From positions 1 through 7,141 of the forward strand of contig RGUG01000065.1 in assembly GCA_010027915.1 (NCBI GenBank): a stretch of 7,141 bases of DNA, in the 5' to 3' direction. The translations under genes were made by a program, and so were the position numbers. This DNA is from a bacterium. Its GTDB lineage: Bacteria; Margulisbacteria; Marinamargulisbacteria; SXXA01. Below are positions 1-5,789 of the stretch, one piece after another (position 1 is the stretch's first letter; each line of letters begins with the position of its first letter). The notes beneath the pieces are model-generated. The model worked only from the letters and a program-made list of their open reading frames with translations, was not told the origin of the DNA and ran no database searches.

Positions 1-1
1 T

Positions 2-736
2 TATATTGGATTTGATGCGGTCAGTACGGCCGCCCAAGAATGTCGAAACCCACAGCGGGATTTACCCATTGGCATTTTAGGCTCATTGGGGTTTGCCACC
101 ATTCTATACGTGTTGGTGGCGGTGGTGTTAACCGGATCGGTACATTATAGCCAGTTGAATGTGCCAGACCCCATTGCGATTGCCGTCGATGCCTTTGGTC
201 CTCAGATGGGATGGTTGAAAGTGGGGATTAAGTGTGGGGCGTTGGCTGGGTTAAGCTCGGTTATATTGGTCATGCTGATGGGACAAACTCGGGTGTTTTA
301 TGCCATGGCCCATGATGGCTTCCTTCCGGCTTGGTTTAAATCCATTCACCCACGTTTTCATAGCCCGTCGACCGCCACCCTGGTAACCACATTGGTTGGA
401 ATGGGTATTGCGGGCTTCTTCCCGATCCAATTACTAAGTGAAATGGTGTCCATTGGCACCTTGTTGGCTTTTGGGATAGTCTGTGTGGGCATTGTGGTGT
501 TGCGGAGACAACGACCCGACTTGCCTCGTCCCTTTAAAACCCCCTGGGTCCCGTTGGTTCCACTACTGGGAGCCTTTGCGGCCTTTGCTCAAATGCTGGC
601 CCTGCATCCCGACACCTGGTTGCGCTTGGTAGCATGGTTGGCAATGGGGGGGGTGGTGTATTGGTTTTATGGCCGACGGGTGACCATCACCCAAGAAATG
701 ATCGTGAATCATGACCCTGACACTCGAACAACTTGA
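2..736 (+). CDS. APC superfamily (CAT-type) amino-acid permease, C-terminal part
   Basis: This is the C-terminal 244 residues of an inner-membrane amino-acid transporter; the N-terminal half lies left of the window. The frame is open from base 2, so the TTG at 86 is not the real start. The first visible residues (YIGFDAVSTAAQE, then NPQRDLPIGI) and the later GQTRVFYAMAHDGFLP segment are hallmarks of the cationic amino-acid transporter branch of the APC superfamily, as in YfnA-like proteins. About six hydrophobic helices follow, matching TM7-TM12 of a 12-helix carrier. A short hydrophilic tail ends the protein. Substrate cannot be read from the sequence. The last 26 bases overlap the start of hemN, suggesting co-transcription and translational coupling. 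A G8 run (646-653) lies in the last helix. Family assignment is firm; specificity is unknown. Confidence 0.9.
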   Translation, partial: YIGFDAVSTAAQECRNPQRDLPIGILGSLGFATILYVLVAVVLTGSVHYSQLNVPDPIAIAVDAFGPQMGWLKVGIKCGALAGLSSVILVMLMGQTRVFYAMAHDGFLPAWFKSIHPRFHSPSTATLVTTLVGMGIAGFFPIQLLSEMVSIGTLLAFGIVCVGIVVLRRQRPDLPRPFKTPWVPLVPLLGAFAAFAQMLALHPDTWLRLVAWLAMGGVVYWFYGRRVTITQEMIVNHDPDTRTT

Positions 737-2066
737 GGCCTTTGATATTCCGGGTCCTCGATACACCAGTTATCCCACGGCCCCCCAATGGCAGGGCGGG
801 TTTCCGGTGTCGTGGTACCAAGACGCCTTGTATCAAAGCGCCCGCCATCAACACAGTGTGTCGGTGTACATTCACATCCCGTTTTGCACCCGCATGTGTT
901 ATTACTGCGGGTGTAATGTCATCATTCGCAAACCAAACGAATCCGTAGGCGATTCATATATCACGTATCTATTCAAAGAAATGGCCTTGGCCACACGCCA
1001 CTTGTCTGGCCCTCCATGTGTCAAGCAAGTTCATTTGGGAGGGGGCACCCCTAACTACTTAAGCCCCGTACAACTGACCCGTTTACTGACGGGCATTCGA
1101 GAGACATTTAGCATCGAAGAAGGGTCTGAAATAGCGGTGGAAGTTGACCCGCGCACGTTAACTGAGGAACAGGTGGCTACCATGGCCCAACTGGGTGTGA
1201 CCCGTATTTCAATGGGGATTCAAGATACCAACCCCATCGTGCAGTCACGCATCAATCGGGTTCAACCCATCGAGATGGTAAACACCACTGTCGGATGGGT
1301 ACGCCGTCATGGCTTGTCACTCAATTTCGACTTAATTTATGGGCTGCCCATGCAAGAACCCGATGGTATGTGCACCACCATCTCCCATGTGTTGTCCCAG
1401 TCCCCCGACCGGATTGCCTTGTACAGTTATGCCCATGTCCCATGGCTCAAGTCACACCAAGCCTTGTTGCATGAAAAAGACTTACCCACAGGACGAGACA
1501 AATTAGGCTTGTTCTTACTCGCCCGCGACGCCCTTCTAGCAGGTGGGTATGTGGGAGTCGGGATGGATCATTTTGCACGGCCCGAAGACCCCTTGGCCAT
1601 TGCCTACCAAAAGGGCACCTTATACCGAAATTTTATGGGATACACCGTAAAGCCAGCGGATGATGCATTGGGTTTTGGGGTAACGGCCATCGGTCACGTC
1701 GAAGGGCACTATGTACAAAACACCAAAGACTTGTCCCAGTATTGCCAGGCCCTTGACGAGGGGTATTTGCCCGTCGATCGGGGGATGCGTCTGAGTCATG
1801 ATGACCGCATGCGACAGTGGGTTATCCAATCCATTATGTGTCGGTTTCAAGTTGAGTTGACGGCGTTTACCCAGTTGTTTTCGTGTGACCTATTGGGGTT
1901 GCCAGGTGTCGCAGAACATCTCAGCCGGTGTGAAGCAGACGGCTTGGTTATTCGAACGAAGGAGGGAATTCAGGTCACAGAATTGGGGAAATTATTTGTG
2001 CGAATTGTGGCCATGGGATTTGATGCGTATCTTAGCCAACACCGTGGCTTTTCACGAACCATTTAA
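711..2066 (+). CDS. hemN: Oxygen-independent coproporphyrinogen III dehydrogenase (HemN)
   Basis: This is a cytoplasmic radical-SAM enzyme that decarboxylates two propionates of coproporphyrinogen III to give protoporphyrinogen IX without oxygen. The product is 451 aa, close to the roughly 457 aa of E. coli HemN. The N-terminal PRYTSYPTA is typical of true HemN rather than HemW. The cluster motif is C59-x3-C63-x2-C66 followed by C68 (FCTRMCYYCGC), as in E. coli HemN, and unlike HemW. The SAM-binding GGGTP is at 110-114 and EVDPR at 144-148. A later MDHFARPED segment and the conserved C-terminal domain (ending FSRTI) are also present. The ATG at 711 gives the canonical N-terminus. It lacks a clear Shine-Dalgarno sequence and sits inside the permease gene, so coupling is likely. 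It is followed after 11 bases by a cytochrome c and then hemE, consistent with a heme operon. Confidence 0.96.
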   Translation: MTLTLEQLEAFDIPGPRYTSYPTAPQWQGGFPVSWYQDALYQSARHQHSVSVYIHIPFCTRMCYYCGCNVIIRKPNESVGDSYITYLFKEMALATRHLSGPPCVKQVHLGGGTPNYLSPVQLTRLLTGIRETFSIEEGSEIAVEVDPRTLTEEQVATMAQLGVTRISMGIQDTNPIVQSRINRVQPIEMVNTTVGWVRRHGLSLNFDLIYGLPMQEPDGMCTTISHVLSQSPDRIALYSYAHVPWLKSHQALLHEKDLPTGRDKLGLFLLARDALLAGGYVGVGMDHFARPEDPLAIAYQKGTLYRNFMGYTVKPADDALGFGVTAIGHVEGHYVQNTKDLSQYCQALDEGYLPVDRGMRLSHDDRMRQWVIQSIMCRFQVELTAFTQLFSCDLLGLPGVAEHLSRCEADGLVIRTKEGIQVTELGKLFVRIVAMGFDAYLSQHRGFSRTI

Positions 2067-2077
2067 AGGAGAAACAG

Positions 2078-2506
2078 ATGAAGGTCTCATATCGTTGGGT
2101 ATTCGCAGGGTTCGGGCTGGTATTTGCCATCACCGCCGTCATCCTTTATTTTCGGGTGGTGCAAAACGTTCAAGACAGTGCCGTGGTAGTGGCCAACACC
2201 CCGAACCCAACCCAATCCCCTGCCACAGTGGCCCATTTGGGTGAAATATTGTATGTCAACCAGTGTGCCTCGTGCCATGGGGGGAAAGGGCAAGGATTGG
2301 TGGCCTTGGGCCCCTCACTGATTCACGCGGACTGGGCCTTCGATGAAGACCGAATTGGCTGGCTCATTGAGCGAATCAAAGCGGGTGGTAATGGCATGCC
2401 CCCCTTTAAGGGGCGTTTGCGGCATGACGACATTGTACGGATCGTTCAATATATCGAAACACTCAACCAAGCCGCCGCCTCACAGCGTGCAAAGGAGGGC
2501 AACTAA
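2078..2506 (+). CDS. Membrane-anchored monoheme cytochrome c
   Basis: A 142-aa class I c-type cytochrome, probably a periplasmic electron carrier tethered to the inner membrane. Residues about 7-27 form one hydrophobic helix after a positively charged start (MKVSYR), which acts as signal anchor. A Pro/Thr/Asn-rich linker (about 38-52) follows. The heme domain (about 53-133) has C63-A-S-C66-H67 for covalent heme attachment and axial ligation. M107 in NGMPPF is the likely sixth ligand, and the closing helix (about 117-130) is typical of the cytochrome cbb3/CccA-like small domain. A strong Shine-Dalgarno (AAAGGAG, 2065-2071) overlaps the hemN stop codon. The stop overlaps the hemE start by one base (TAATG). 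Its redox partner is unknown; it could feed a terminal oxidase. Placement between two heme-synthesis genes suggests co-regulation with heme supply. Confidence 0.92.
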   Translation: MKVSYRWVFAGFGLVFAITAVILYFRVVQNVQDSAVVVANTPNPTQSPATVAHLGEILYVNQCASCHGGKGQGLVALGPSLIHADWAFDEDRIGWLIERIKAGGNGMPPFKGRLRHDDIVRIVQYIETLNQAAASQRAKEGN

Positions 2507-3543
2507 TGTCACGGTTTTTAGATGCAATCGCATGTCGGCCTGTCGACCAAGTGCCCGTATGGCTCATGAGGCAAGCCGGGCGGTACTTACCCGAATACCG
2601 TGCCATTCGAGAGCGGCATTCCTTTATGACCATGATTCAAACCCCCGAGATTGCGGCTGAGATCACCCTGCAACCCCTTCGGCGTTATGGCTTTGATGCG
2701 GCCATTTTATTTTCTGACATTTTAACGGTGGCCCAAGCCTTGGGTGGATCCTTGAGCTTTGTGGAAGGAAAAGGCCCCGTCATTGCCAATCCGGTACGAA
2801 CCCGAGAGGATGTCAATCGCCTTTCAGCTGACGGCTTGCGGACCCAACTGGGGTATGTGCGCGACGCCATTCACTTGCTCAAACAAGGCCATTTGGGGGA
2901 TACGCCCCTCATTGGGTTTGCTGGGGCACCGTTCACCGTGGCGTCTTATATGATCGAGGGGGGGTCATCAAGTCAGCTTGGCATGGTTAAGCGACTGTTT
3001 TTCAATCACCCTGACGTCATGAACGACTTGATTGATCGGTTGGTATTGGCGACAGCGGATTATGTGTCCATGCAAATTGAAGCGGGTGTGGACGCCATCC
3101 AATTGTTTGATACCTGGGCCCTCCACTTAAGTTTAACCGAATTCGAAGAATGGGTCATGGCACCGTTAAGGGCCGTACTCAACCGCATTCGAAATCCCAA
3201 GCGGGTACCCATTACCGTGTTCGCCCGTGGCAGTGCCGTCTTTTGGCAACGATTGGCCACCTTGCCCATTCAGTGCATCAGTTTGGATTGGCAAGTCGAC
3301 ATTGGGGCCGTAGGCCAATTGGCCCCTCCCCCATTGGCATTGCAAGGCAATCTGGATCCCATGTTGCTTACCGCTGACCCATCGGTACTCACCCAACGCA
3401 TCCAACAAATCATGGAATCAGTGGGGCATCGTCCTGGGTATATCTTTAATTTGGGGCACGGCATCACACCCGATGTGCCAGTCGAACAAGTGCAACGCCT
3501 TGTCGATGCCGTTCGCTCATTTGTGCCCACATCCCAGAAGTAA
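2506..3543 (+). CDS. hemE: Uroporphyrinogen III decarboxylase (HemE)
   Basis: A cytoplasmic, cofactor-free enzyme that removes four acetate carboxyls from uroporphyrinogen III to give coproporphyrinogen III, the substrate of the upstream HemN. The product is 345 aa, normal for the family. The signature LMRQAGRYLPEYR is present, with the substrate-contacting arginines at R22 and R26. The catalytic aspartate is D71 in FSDIL. The second signature GFAGAPFTVASYMIEGG carries Y148, and the C-terminal NLGHGI motif carries H318. All key residues are therefore intact. The ATG overlaps the cytochrome c stop by one base and has a strong Shine-Dalgarno (AAAGGAGG, 2491-2498). Only 2 of its 26 arginines use AGG, a useful reference for codon style in this region. 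No terminator is evident after it. Confidence 0.97.
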   Translation: MSRFLDAIACRPVDQVPVWLMRQAGRYLPEYRAIRERHSFMTMIQTPEIAAEITLQPLRRYGFDAAILFSDILTVAQALGGSLSFVEGKGPVIANPVRTREDVNRLSADGLRTQLGYVRDAIHLLKQGHLGDTPLIGFAGAPFTVASYMIEGGSSSQLGMVKRLFFNHPDVMNDLIDRLVLATADYVSMQIEAGVDAIQLFDTWALHLSLTEFEEWVMAPLRAVLNRIRNPKRVPITVFARGSAVFWQRLATLPIQCISLDWQVDIGAVGQLAPPPLALQGNLDPMLLTADPSVLTQRIQQIMESVGHRPGYIFNLGHGITPDVPVEQVQRLVDAVRSFVPTSQK

Positions 3544-3553
3544 GAGGGCCTCA

Positions 3554-3582
3554 TTGCAACAGATCCCAACGGGTGCTACACT
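3554..3582 (+). promoter_or_regulatory. Predicted sigma-70-type promoter for rplY-pyrE-pyrF
   Basis: A -35-like TTGCAA (3554-3559) is followed by an exact 17-base spacer and a -10-like TACACT (3577-3582). An extended -10 TG lies at 3574-3575. It sits just after the hemE stop, so the rplY transcript would have a leader of roughly 80 bases. This is prediction by consensus only. It separates the heme cluster from the ribosomal/pyrimidine unit, although read-through from hemE is possible because no terminator is visible. Confidence 0.6.
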
Positions 3583-3611
3583 CCTTGGGCCCACCATTTC
3601 CGATAAGGTTG

Positions 3612-3628
3612 CATCAGTTCCGCTGATG
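3612..3628 (+). promoter_or_regulatory. Small perfect inverted repeat in the rplY leader
   Basis: CATCAG and CTGATG flank a five-base loop (TTCCG) in the predicted 5' leader of rplY, about 40 bases before the start codon. It could form a short RNA hairpin. There is no T-run after it, so it is not a terminator. Any regulatory role, such as control by the bL25 protein itself, is speculation. Confidence 0.25.
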
Positions 3629-3667
3629 ATGGGGCAAAATACGATCCCGATTGATAAAGGAGTTCCC

Positions 3668-4279
3668 ATGTCTCAAGCACCCGTTGCCTTAGTCGCCAAA
3701 GAACGTACCCGCGTGGGTAAAGAAGCCAGCAGTGCCCTACGTAAAGAGGGGCGTGTCCCTGCCACCGTTTACGGCAATACCGGACAGGATTCCCTCACTC
3801 CGGCCGTGTCTGTGTCAGTGGAAGCCAAAGCCCTGATCCAATCACTCAAAACACCATTGGGACGAAATGTGACCTTGTCATTAACTGTCGAGCGTGAAAG
3901 TGGTGGTGCTGAACAATGCCTGGCCTTTCCCTATCGGATTGAACGCGACCCAATTACACTCAAGGTGTTACATGTCGATTTCCTTCGGGTCGATGAAAAA
4001 CATCCGGTCGAAGTCACACTGGAACTCAAACTAACCGGTACAGCTCCGGGGGTTAAATTAGGGGGGGTATTGGTACAAAAACGACGCAACATTACCATCA
4101 ACTCCCTACCCCAAAACATTCCAGCATTTATTTCGGTGGATCTAAGTGAGCTGGGCGTCAACCAATCCATTCGCATCAAAGAGTTAAAATCCGACCAATA
4201 TGAGATTGTAACCCCCGGCGATTTAATTGTGGTAGAGGTGGTATCAAAAGGCAAAACCGAAGAGGAAAGCAGGGGATAA
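3668..4279 (+). CDS. rplY: 50S ribosomal protein bL25, long CTC/TL5 form
   Basis: A ribosomal protein that binds 5S rRNA in the central protuberance of the large subunit. The product is 203 aa, the two-domain CTC/TL5 type rather than the roughly 95-aa E. coli form. The N-terminal 5S-binding domain (about 5-95) contains EGRVPATVYG (27-36). The junction IERDPITLKVLHVDFLRVD (91-109) and the C-terminal beta domain (about 110-192, with GVLVQKRR at 133-140) follow. A charged tail ends the protein. The frame is open back to 3473 within hemE, but the ATG at 3668 is chosen because it gives the canonical N-terminus and has AAAGGAG (3656-3662) five bases upstream. The in-frame ATGs at 3626 and 3629 lack such a site. 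Its stop overlaps the pyrE start (TAATG), so it heads a coupled unit. A G7 run (4061-4067) falls in the LGGV codons. Confidence 0.95.
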   Translation: MSQAPVALVAKERTRVGKEASSALRKEGRVPATVYGNTGQDSLTPAVSVSVEAKALIQSLKTPLGRNVTLSLTVERESGGAEQCLAFPYRIERDPITLKVLHVDFLRVDEKHPVEVTLELKLTGTAPGVKLGGVLVQKRRNITINSLPQNIPAFISVDLSELGVNQSIRIKELKSDQYEIVTPGDLIVVEVVSKGKTEEESRG

Positions 4280-4812
4280 TGCAAAAAGCGGGGCTCATAA
4301 AGGCCATCAAATCGTGTGCCTATCTCGAAGGTGACTTTGTGACCCGTGCGGGTAACCCCACCCATTATTACATTGATAAATACCTTTTTTCGACCAACCC
4401 TGATACGCTCGCCCCGCTAGTGGATGCCATCGTCTCGTTGTTACCCTCCCCATCGGACTATGACCGATTGGCTGCCCCTGAGTTAGGGGCCGTTCCGATT
4501 GCTGCCGTGTTATCAGTAGCCGTCAAAAAACCATTTGTCATTGTCAAAAAAGAGAGCAAAGGATACGGCACCCAAAAAGTAGTGGAAGGAACCCATCACC
4601 CCGGTGAACGCATGGTGGTCATTGAAGACATTATCACCACGGGTGGGGCGGCGTTACGTGCTTGTGAGGTCCTCACCACATTGGGGATGTCGGTGGTACA
4701 GGTCATTGGGGTCATCGATCGTGAAGAAGGGGGATTGGCCAACTTGTCTGATCATGGGTTTCGAACCCAGGCCCTTATTTCCCGTACCGAATTGATGGCA
4801 TGCACCCTGTAA
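4279..4812 (+). CDS. pyrE: Orotate phosphoribosyltransferase (PyrE)
   Basis: A cytoplasmic enzyme that transfers the phosphoribosyl group of PRPP to orotate, giving OMP for the next gene's product. The product is 177 aa, in the compact class of PyrE. The sequence reads EGDFVTRAG (17-25), then YYIDKYLF (30-37), a short motif near PELGAVPIA (67-75), and the flexible-loop KKESKGYGT (90-98). The PRPP-binding motif VVIEDIITTGGAA (113-125) includes the acidic pair E116-D117. All are intact. The start overlaps the rplY stop by one base and the end overlaps pyrF by 13 bases. There is no well-spaced Shine-Dalgarno, which fits translational coupling. Pairing with pyrF gives the last two steps of de novo UMP synthesis. 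Confidence 0.95.
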   Translation: MQKAGLIKAIKSCAYLEGDFVTRAGNPTHYYIDKYLFSTNPDTLAPLVDAIVSLLPSPSDYDRLAAPELGAVPIAAVLSVAVKKPFVIVKKESKGYGTQKVVEGTHHPGERMVVIEDIITTGGAALRACEVLTTLGMSVVQVIGVIDREEGGLANLSDHGFRTQALISRTELMACTL

Positions 4813-5654
4813 TCAAGGCCCTCCAGCAAGAAATGGCATTAAAAAAAACCACCCTCTGTATTGGCCTTGATCCTGATCCGTCTCAAATACCGTCTTTTTT
4901 TGGTCCGGGTATTCGTGGGATCGAGCGATTTTTGATTGAAATCATGGGCATCACCGCACCGCATACCGTGGCATATAAGCCCAACGTATCATTTTTCGAG
5001 GCATTGGGCATGCCGGGTCTTCATTTATTAGAGCGGTTGGCCCACCTTCGTCCGCCTGGCTGTGTGTGGGTGGTAGATGGCAAACGGGGTGACATTGGCA
5101 ACACCGCCGCCGCACAAGCACGGTTCGTATTTGATATTTTAGGGGCCGATGCCACCACTGTATCCCCTTACATGGGCGAAGACAGCGTGGCCCCCTTTAT
5201 AGGGTATCAAGATCGTTTGGTGTATCTATTGGCCCTTACATCCAACCAAGGGGCGGACACCCTTCAAACGATGCGATTGGAAACCGGGGAGATGGTATAT
5301 GAGCGGGTCGTACGATCCGCCCATGAGTGGGGTCATTCGATTGGCTTTGTGGTGGGTGCCACCTCACCCCATTTCAAGGCTGCCGCCTCACTCAGTGAGG
5401 CCCCTCTCTTGATTCCGGGCATTGGCTACCAAGGGGCACAGTATGGCCATGTATTAAGCCATCTCGCGTGCGGTATTATACGGCGAAACCACGGCGATGC
5501 GTTTCGGGGACGATGTCTTAAACCGGGTCCATTCACTCACACAATAATCCACTTCGGCCCATCGAAGGACACGTTGACCCATCAATTGGATGAAATCGTC
5601 GACATGTTTTTTTCGATCAGTATGTATATGTATCAAATATTGCTCATCAAGTAA
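4800..5654 (+). CDS. pyrF: Orotidine 5'-phosphate decarboxylase (PyrF, type 2) with an aberrant C-terminus
   Basis: This enzyme decarboxylates OMP to UMP in the cytoplasm. Type-2 features are clear: CIGLDPDP (20-27), AYKPN with K60, and the catalytic DGKRGDIGNTA with D93, K95 and D98. SPYMGEDSV (122-130), LTSNQGAD (146-153), VVGATSP (184-190) and LLIPGIGYQG (203-212) follow. After about residue 222 the frame stops resembling the family. The expected SRA-type phosphate-site motif instead appears in the +1 frame (SRAVLYGE, from 5464). That frame is open only after a TAA at 5455-5457 and ends at 5547. The annotated frame continues through a probable terminator to 5654 with an unfamiliar, hydrophobic-ending tail. 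Either the gene is disrupted, the sequence has an error, or the enzyme has a changed C-terminus. The start has no Shine-Dalgarno but overlaps pyrE by 13 bases, implying coupling. The family call is certain; integrity is doubtful. Confidence 0.9.
   Translation: MHPVIKALQQEMALKKTTLCIGLDPDPSQIPSFFGPGIRGIERFLIEIMGITAPHTVAYKPNVSFFEALGMPGLHLLERLAHLRPPGCVWVVDGKRGDIGNTAAAQARFVFDILGADATTVSPYMGEDSVAPFIGYQDRLVYLLALTSNQGADTLQTMRLETGEMVYERVVRSAHEWGHSIGFVVGATSPHFKAAASLSEAPLLIPGIGYQGAQYGHVLSHLACGIIRRNHGDAFRGRCLKPGPFTHTIIHFGPSKDTLTHQLDEIVDMFFSISMYMYQILLIK
5458..5547 (+). pseudogene. Out-of-frame C-terminal fragment of PyrF
   Basis: In the frame +1 relative to pyrF this stretch reads AISRAVLYGETTAMRFGDD, then VLNRVHSLTQ and a TAA at 5545-5547. 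The SRAVLYG piece matches the SSRAI(L/I)Y motif near the end of type-2 OMP decarboxylases. The remainder looks like a normal closing amphipathic helix. The distance from PGIGYQG to this motif is shorter than I would expect for the family. A small deletion of 3n+2 bases, rather than a single inserted base, is therefore possible. It is probably the ancestral end of pyrF. Confidence 0.6.
5568..5613 (+). terminator. Probable rho-independent terminator of the rplY-pyrE-pyrF unit
   Basis: The arms GACACGTTGAC (5568-5578) and GTCGACATGTT (5598-5608) can pair over 11 positions with one mismatch and two G-T pairs. A smaller CATC/GATG stem (5580-5583 with 5589-5592) forms inside the loop. A run of seven T (5607-5613) follows directly, so the outermost pairs share bases with the T-run. 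It starts 20 bases after the out-of-frame pyrF stop (5547), the position expected for the ancestral gene end, and it lies inside the longer annotated pyrF frame. Folding energy was not calculated. Confidence 0.5.
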
Positions 5655-5661
5655 TATATAT
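5614..5661 (+). promoter_or_regulatory. AT-rich stretch, possible promoter region
   Basis: This short segment between the pyrF terminator and the next ribosome binding site is much richer in A and T than its surroundings, with TATGTATATG (5621-5630) and TAATATATAT nearby. Several -10-like hexamers can be found, but none has a convincing -35 partner at 16-18 bases. A promoter for the following gene probably lies here, because a terminator lies immediately upstream; its exact position is not supported. Confidence 0.3.
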
Positions 5662-5669
5662 AAAAGGAG
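5662..5669 (+). promoter_or_regulatory. Strong ribosome binding site for the ATG at 5676
   Basis: AAAAGGAG lies six bases before ATG 5676. It is as good as the sites before the cytochrome c, hemE and rplY genes, which argues that translation really begins here. The TTG at 5773, the start of the long downstream frame, has no such site. Confidence 0.75.
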
Positions 5670-5675
5670 TTTGAT

Positions 5676-5789
5676 ATGAACCCCATACACGCCGGCTACC
5701 TAGGTACAATGTACCTACCAGCATCTTTCCGTCCCGTTAATGGTTTAGAAACGATTCGCCCCCATCGGACCGTTGCGACGCATTGCTAA
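5676..5789 (+). CDS. Small ORF: probable true 5' end of the U-box-like gene (or a leader peptide)
   Basis: From the ATG with an excellent ribosome binding site, this frame reads MNPIHAGYLGTMYLPASF and on through RPVNGLETIR before closing at TAA 5787-5789, 37 codons in all. It overlaps the TTG start (5773) of the next frame by 17 bases. If the CCCCC run at 5759-5763 is read as CCCC, the two frames fuse. The joined sequence ETIRPIGPLRRIANRQ runs directly into the long ORF and gives a protein of about 280 residues. The simplest view is that this is the N-terminus of that protein, separated by a one-base insertion. The alternative is an upstream peptide that couples translation to the TTG start. 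It contains the inverted repeat at 5697-5717. I recognise no domain in it. Confidence 0.55.
   Translation: MNPIHAGYLGTMYLPASFRPVNGLETIRPHRTVATHC
5697..5717. repeat. Overlapping palindrome and inverted repeat
   Basis: TACCTAGGTA (5697-5706) is a perfect ten-base palindrome. It overlaps a perfect seven-base inverted repeat, TAGGTAC-AAT-GTACCTA (5701-5717). The arrangement places TACCTA, TAGGTA and TACCTA in a row, 21-41 bases after ATG 5676. It could be a DNA site for a dimeric regulator or an RNA hairpin that limits translation; function is unknown. Confidence 0.5.

Noticed and set aside
86..88. TTG as the start of the permease gene
   Set aside because: The frame is open back to base 2 and the upstream residues match the conserved permease sequence, so the gene simply enters from the left.
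3473..3667. Upstream extension of the rplY frame into hemE, adding 65 residues
   Set aside because: The extension overlaps hemE in another frame, resembles no bL25 N-terminus, and the ATG at 3668 has a strong ribosome binding site and the family's normal start.
5574..5606. TTGACC (5574-5579) as a -35 element for the U-box-like gene
   Set aside because: The nearest -10-like hexamer (GACATG, 5601) is poor and 21 bases away, and the TTGACC falls within an arm of the predicted terminator.
5548..5654. The tail of the annotated pyrF frame as a genuine new domain
   Set aside because: It is short, crosses a hairpin with a T-run, ends in an AT-rich segment giving a hydrophobic, low-complexity sequence, and resembles no PyrF C-terminus. 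Read-through after a frame break explains it better.
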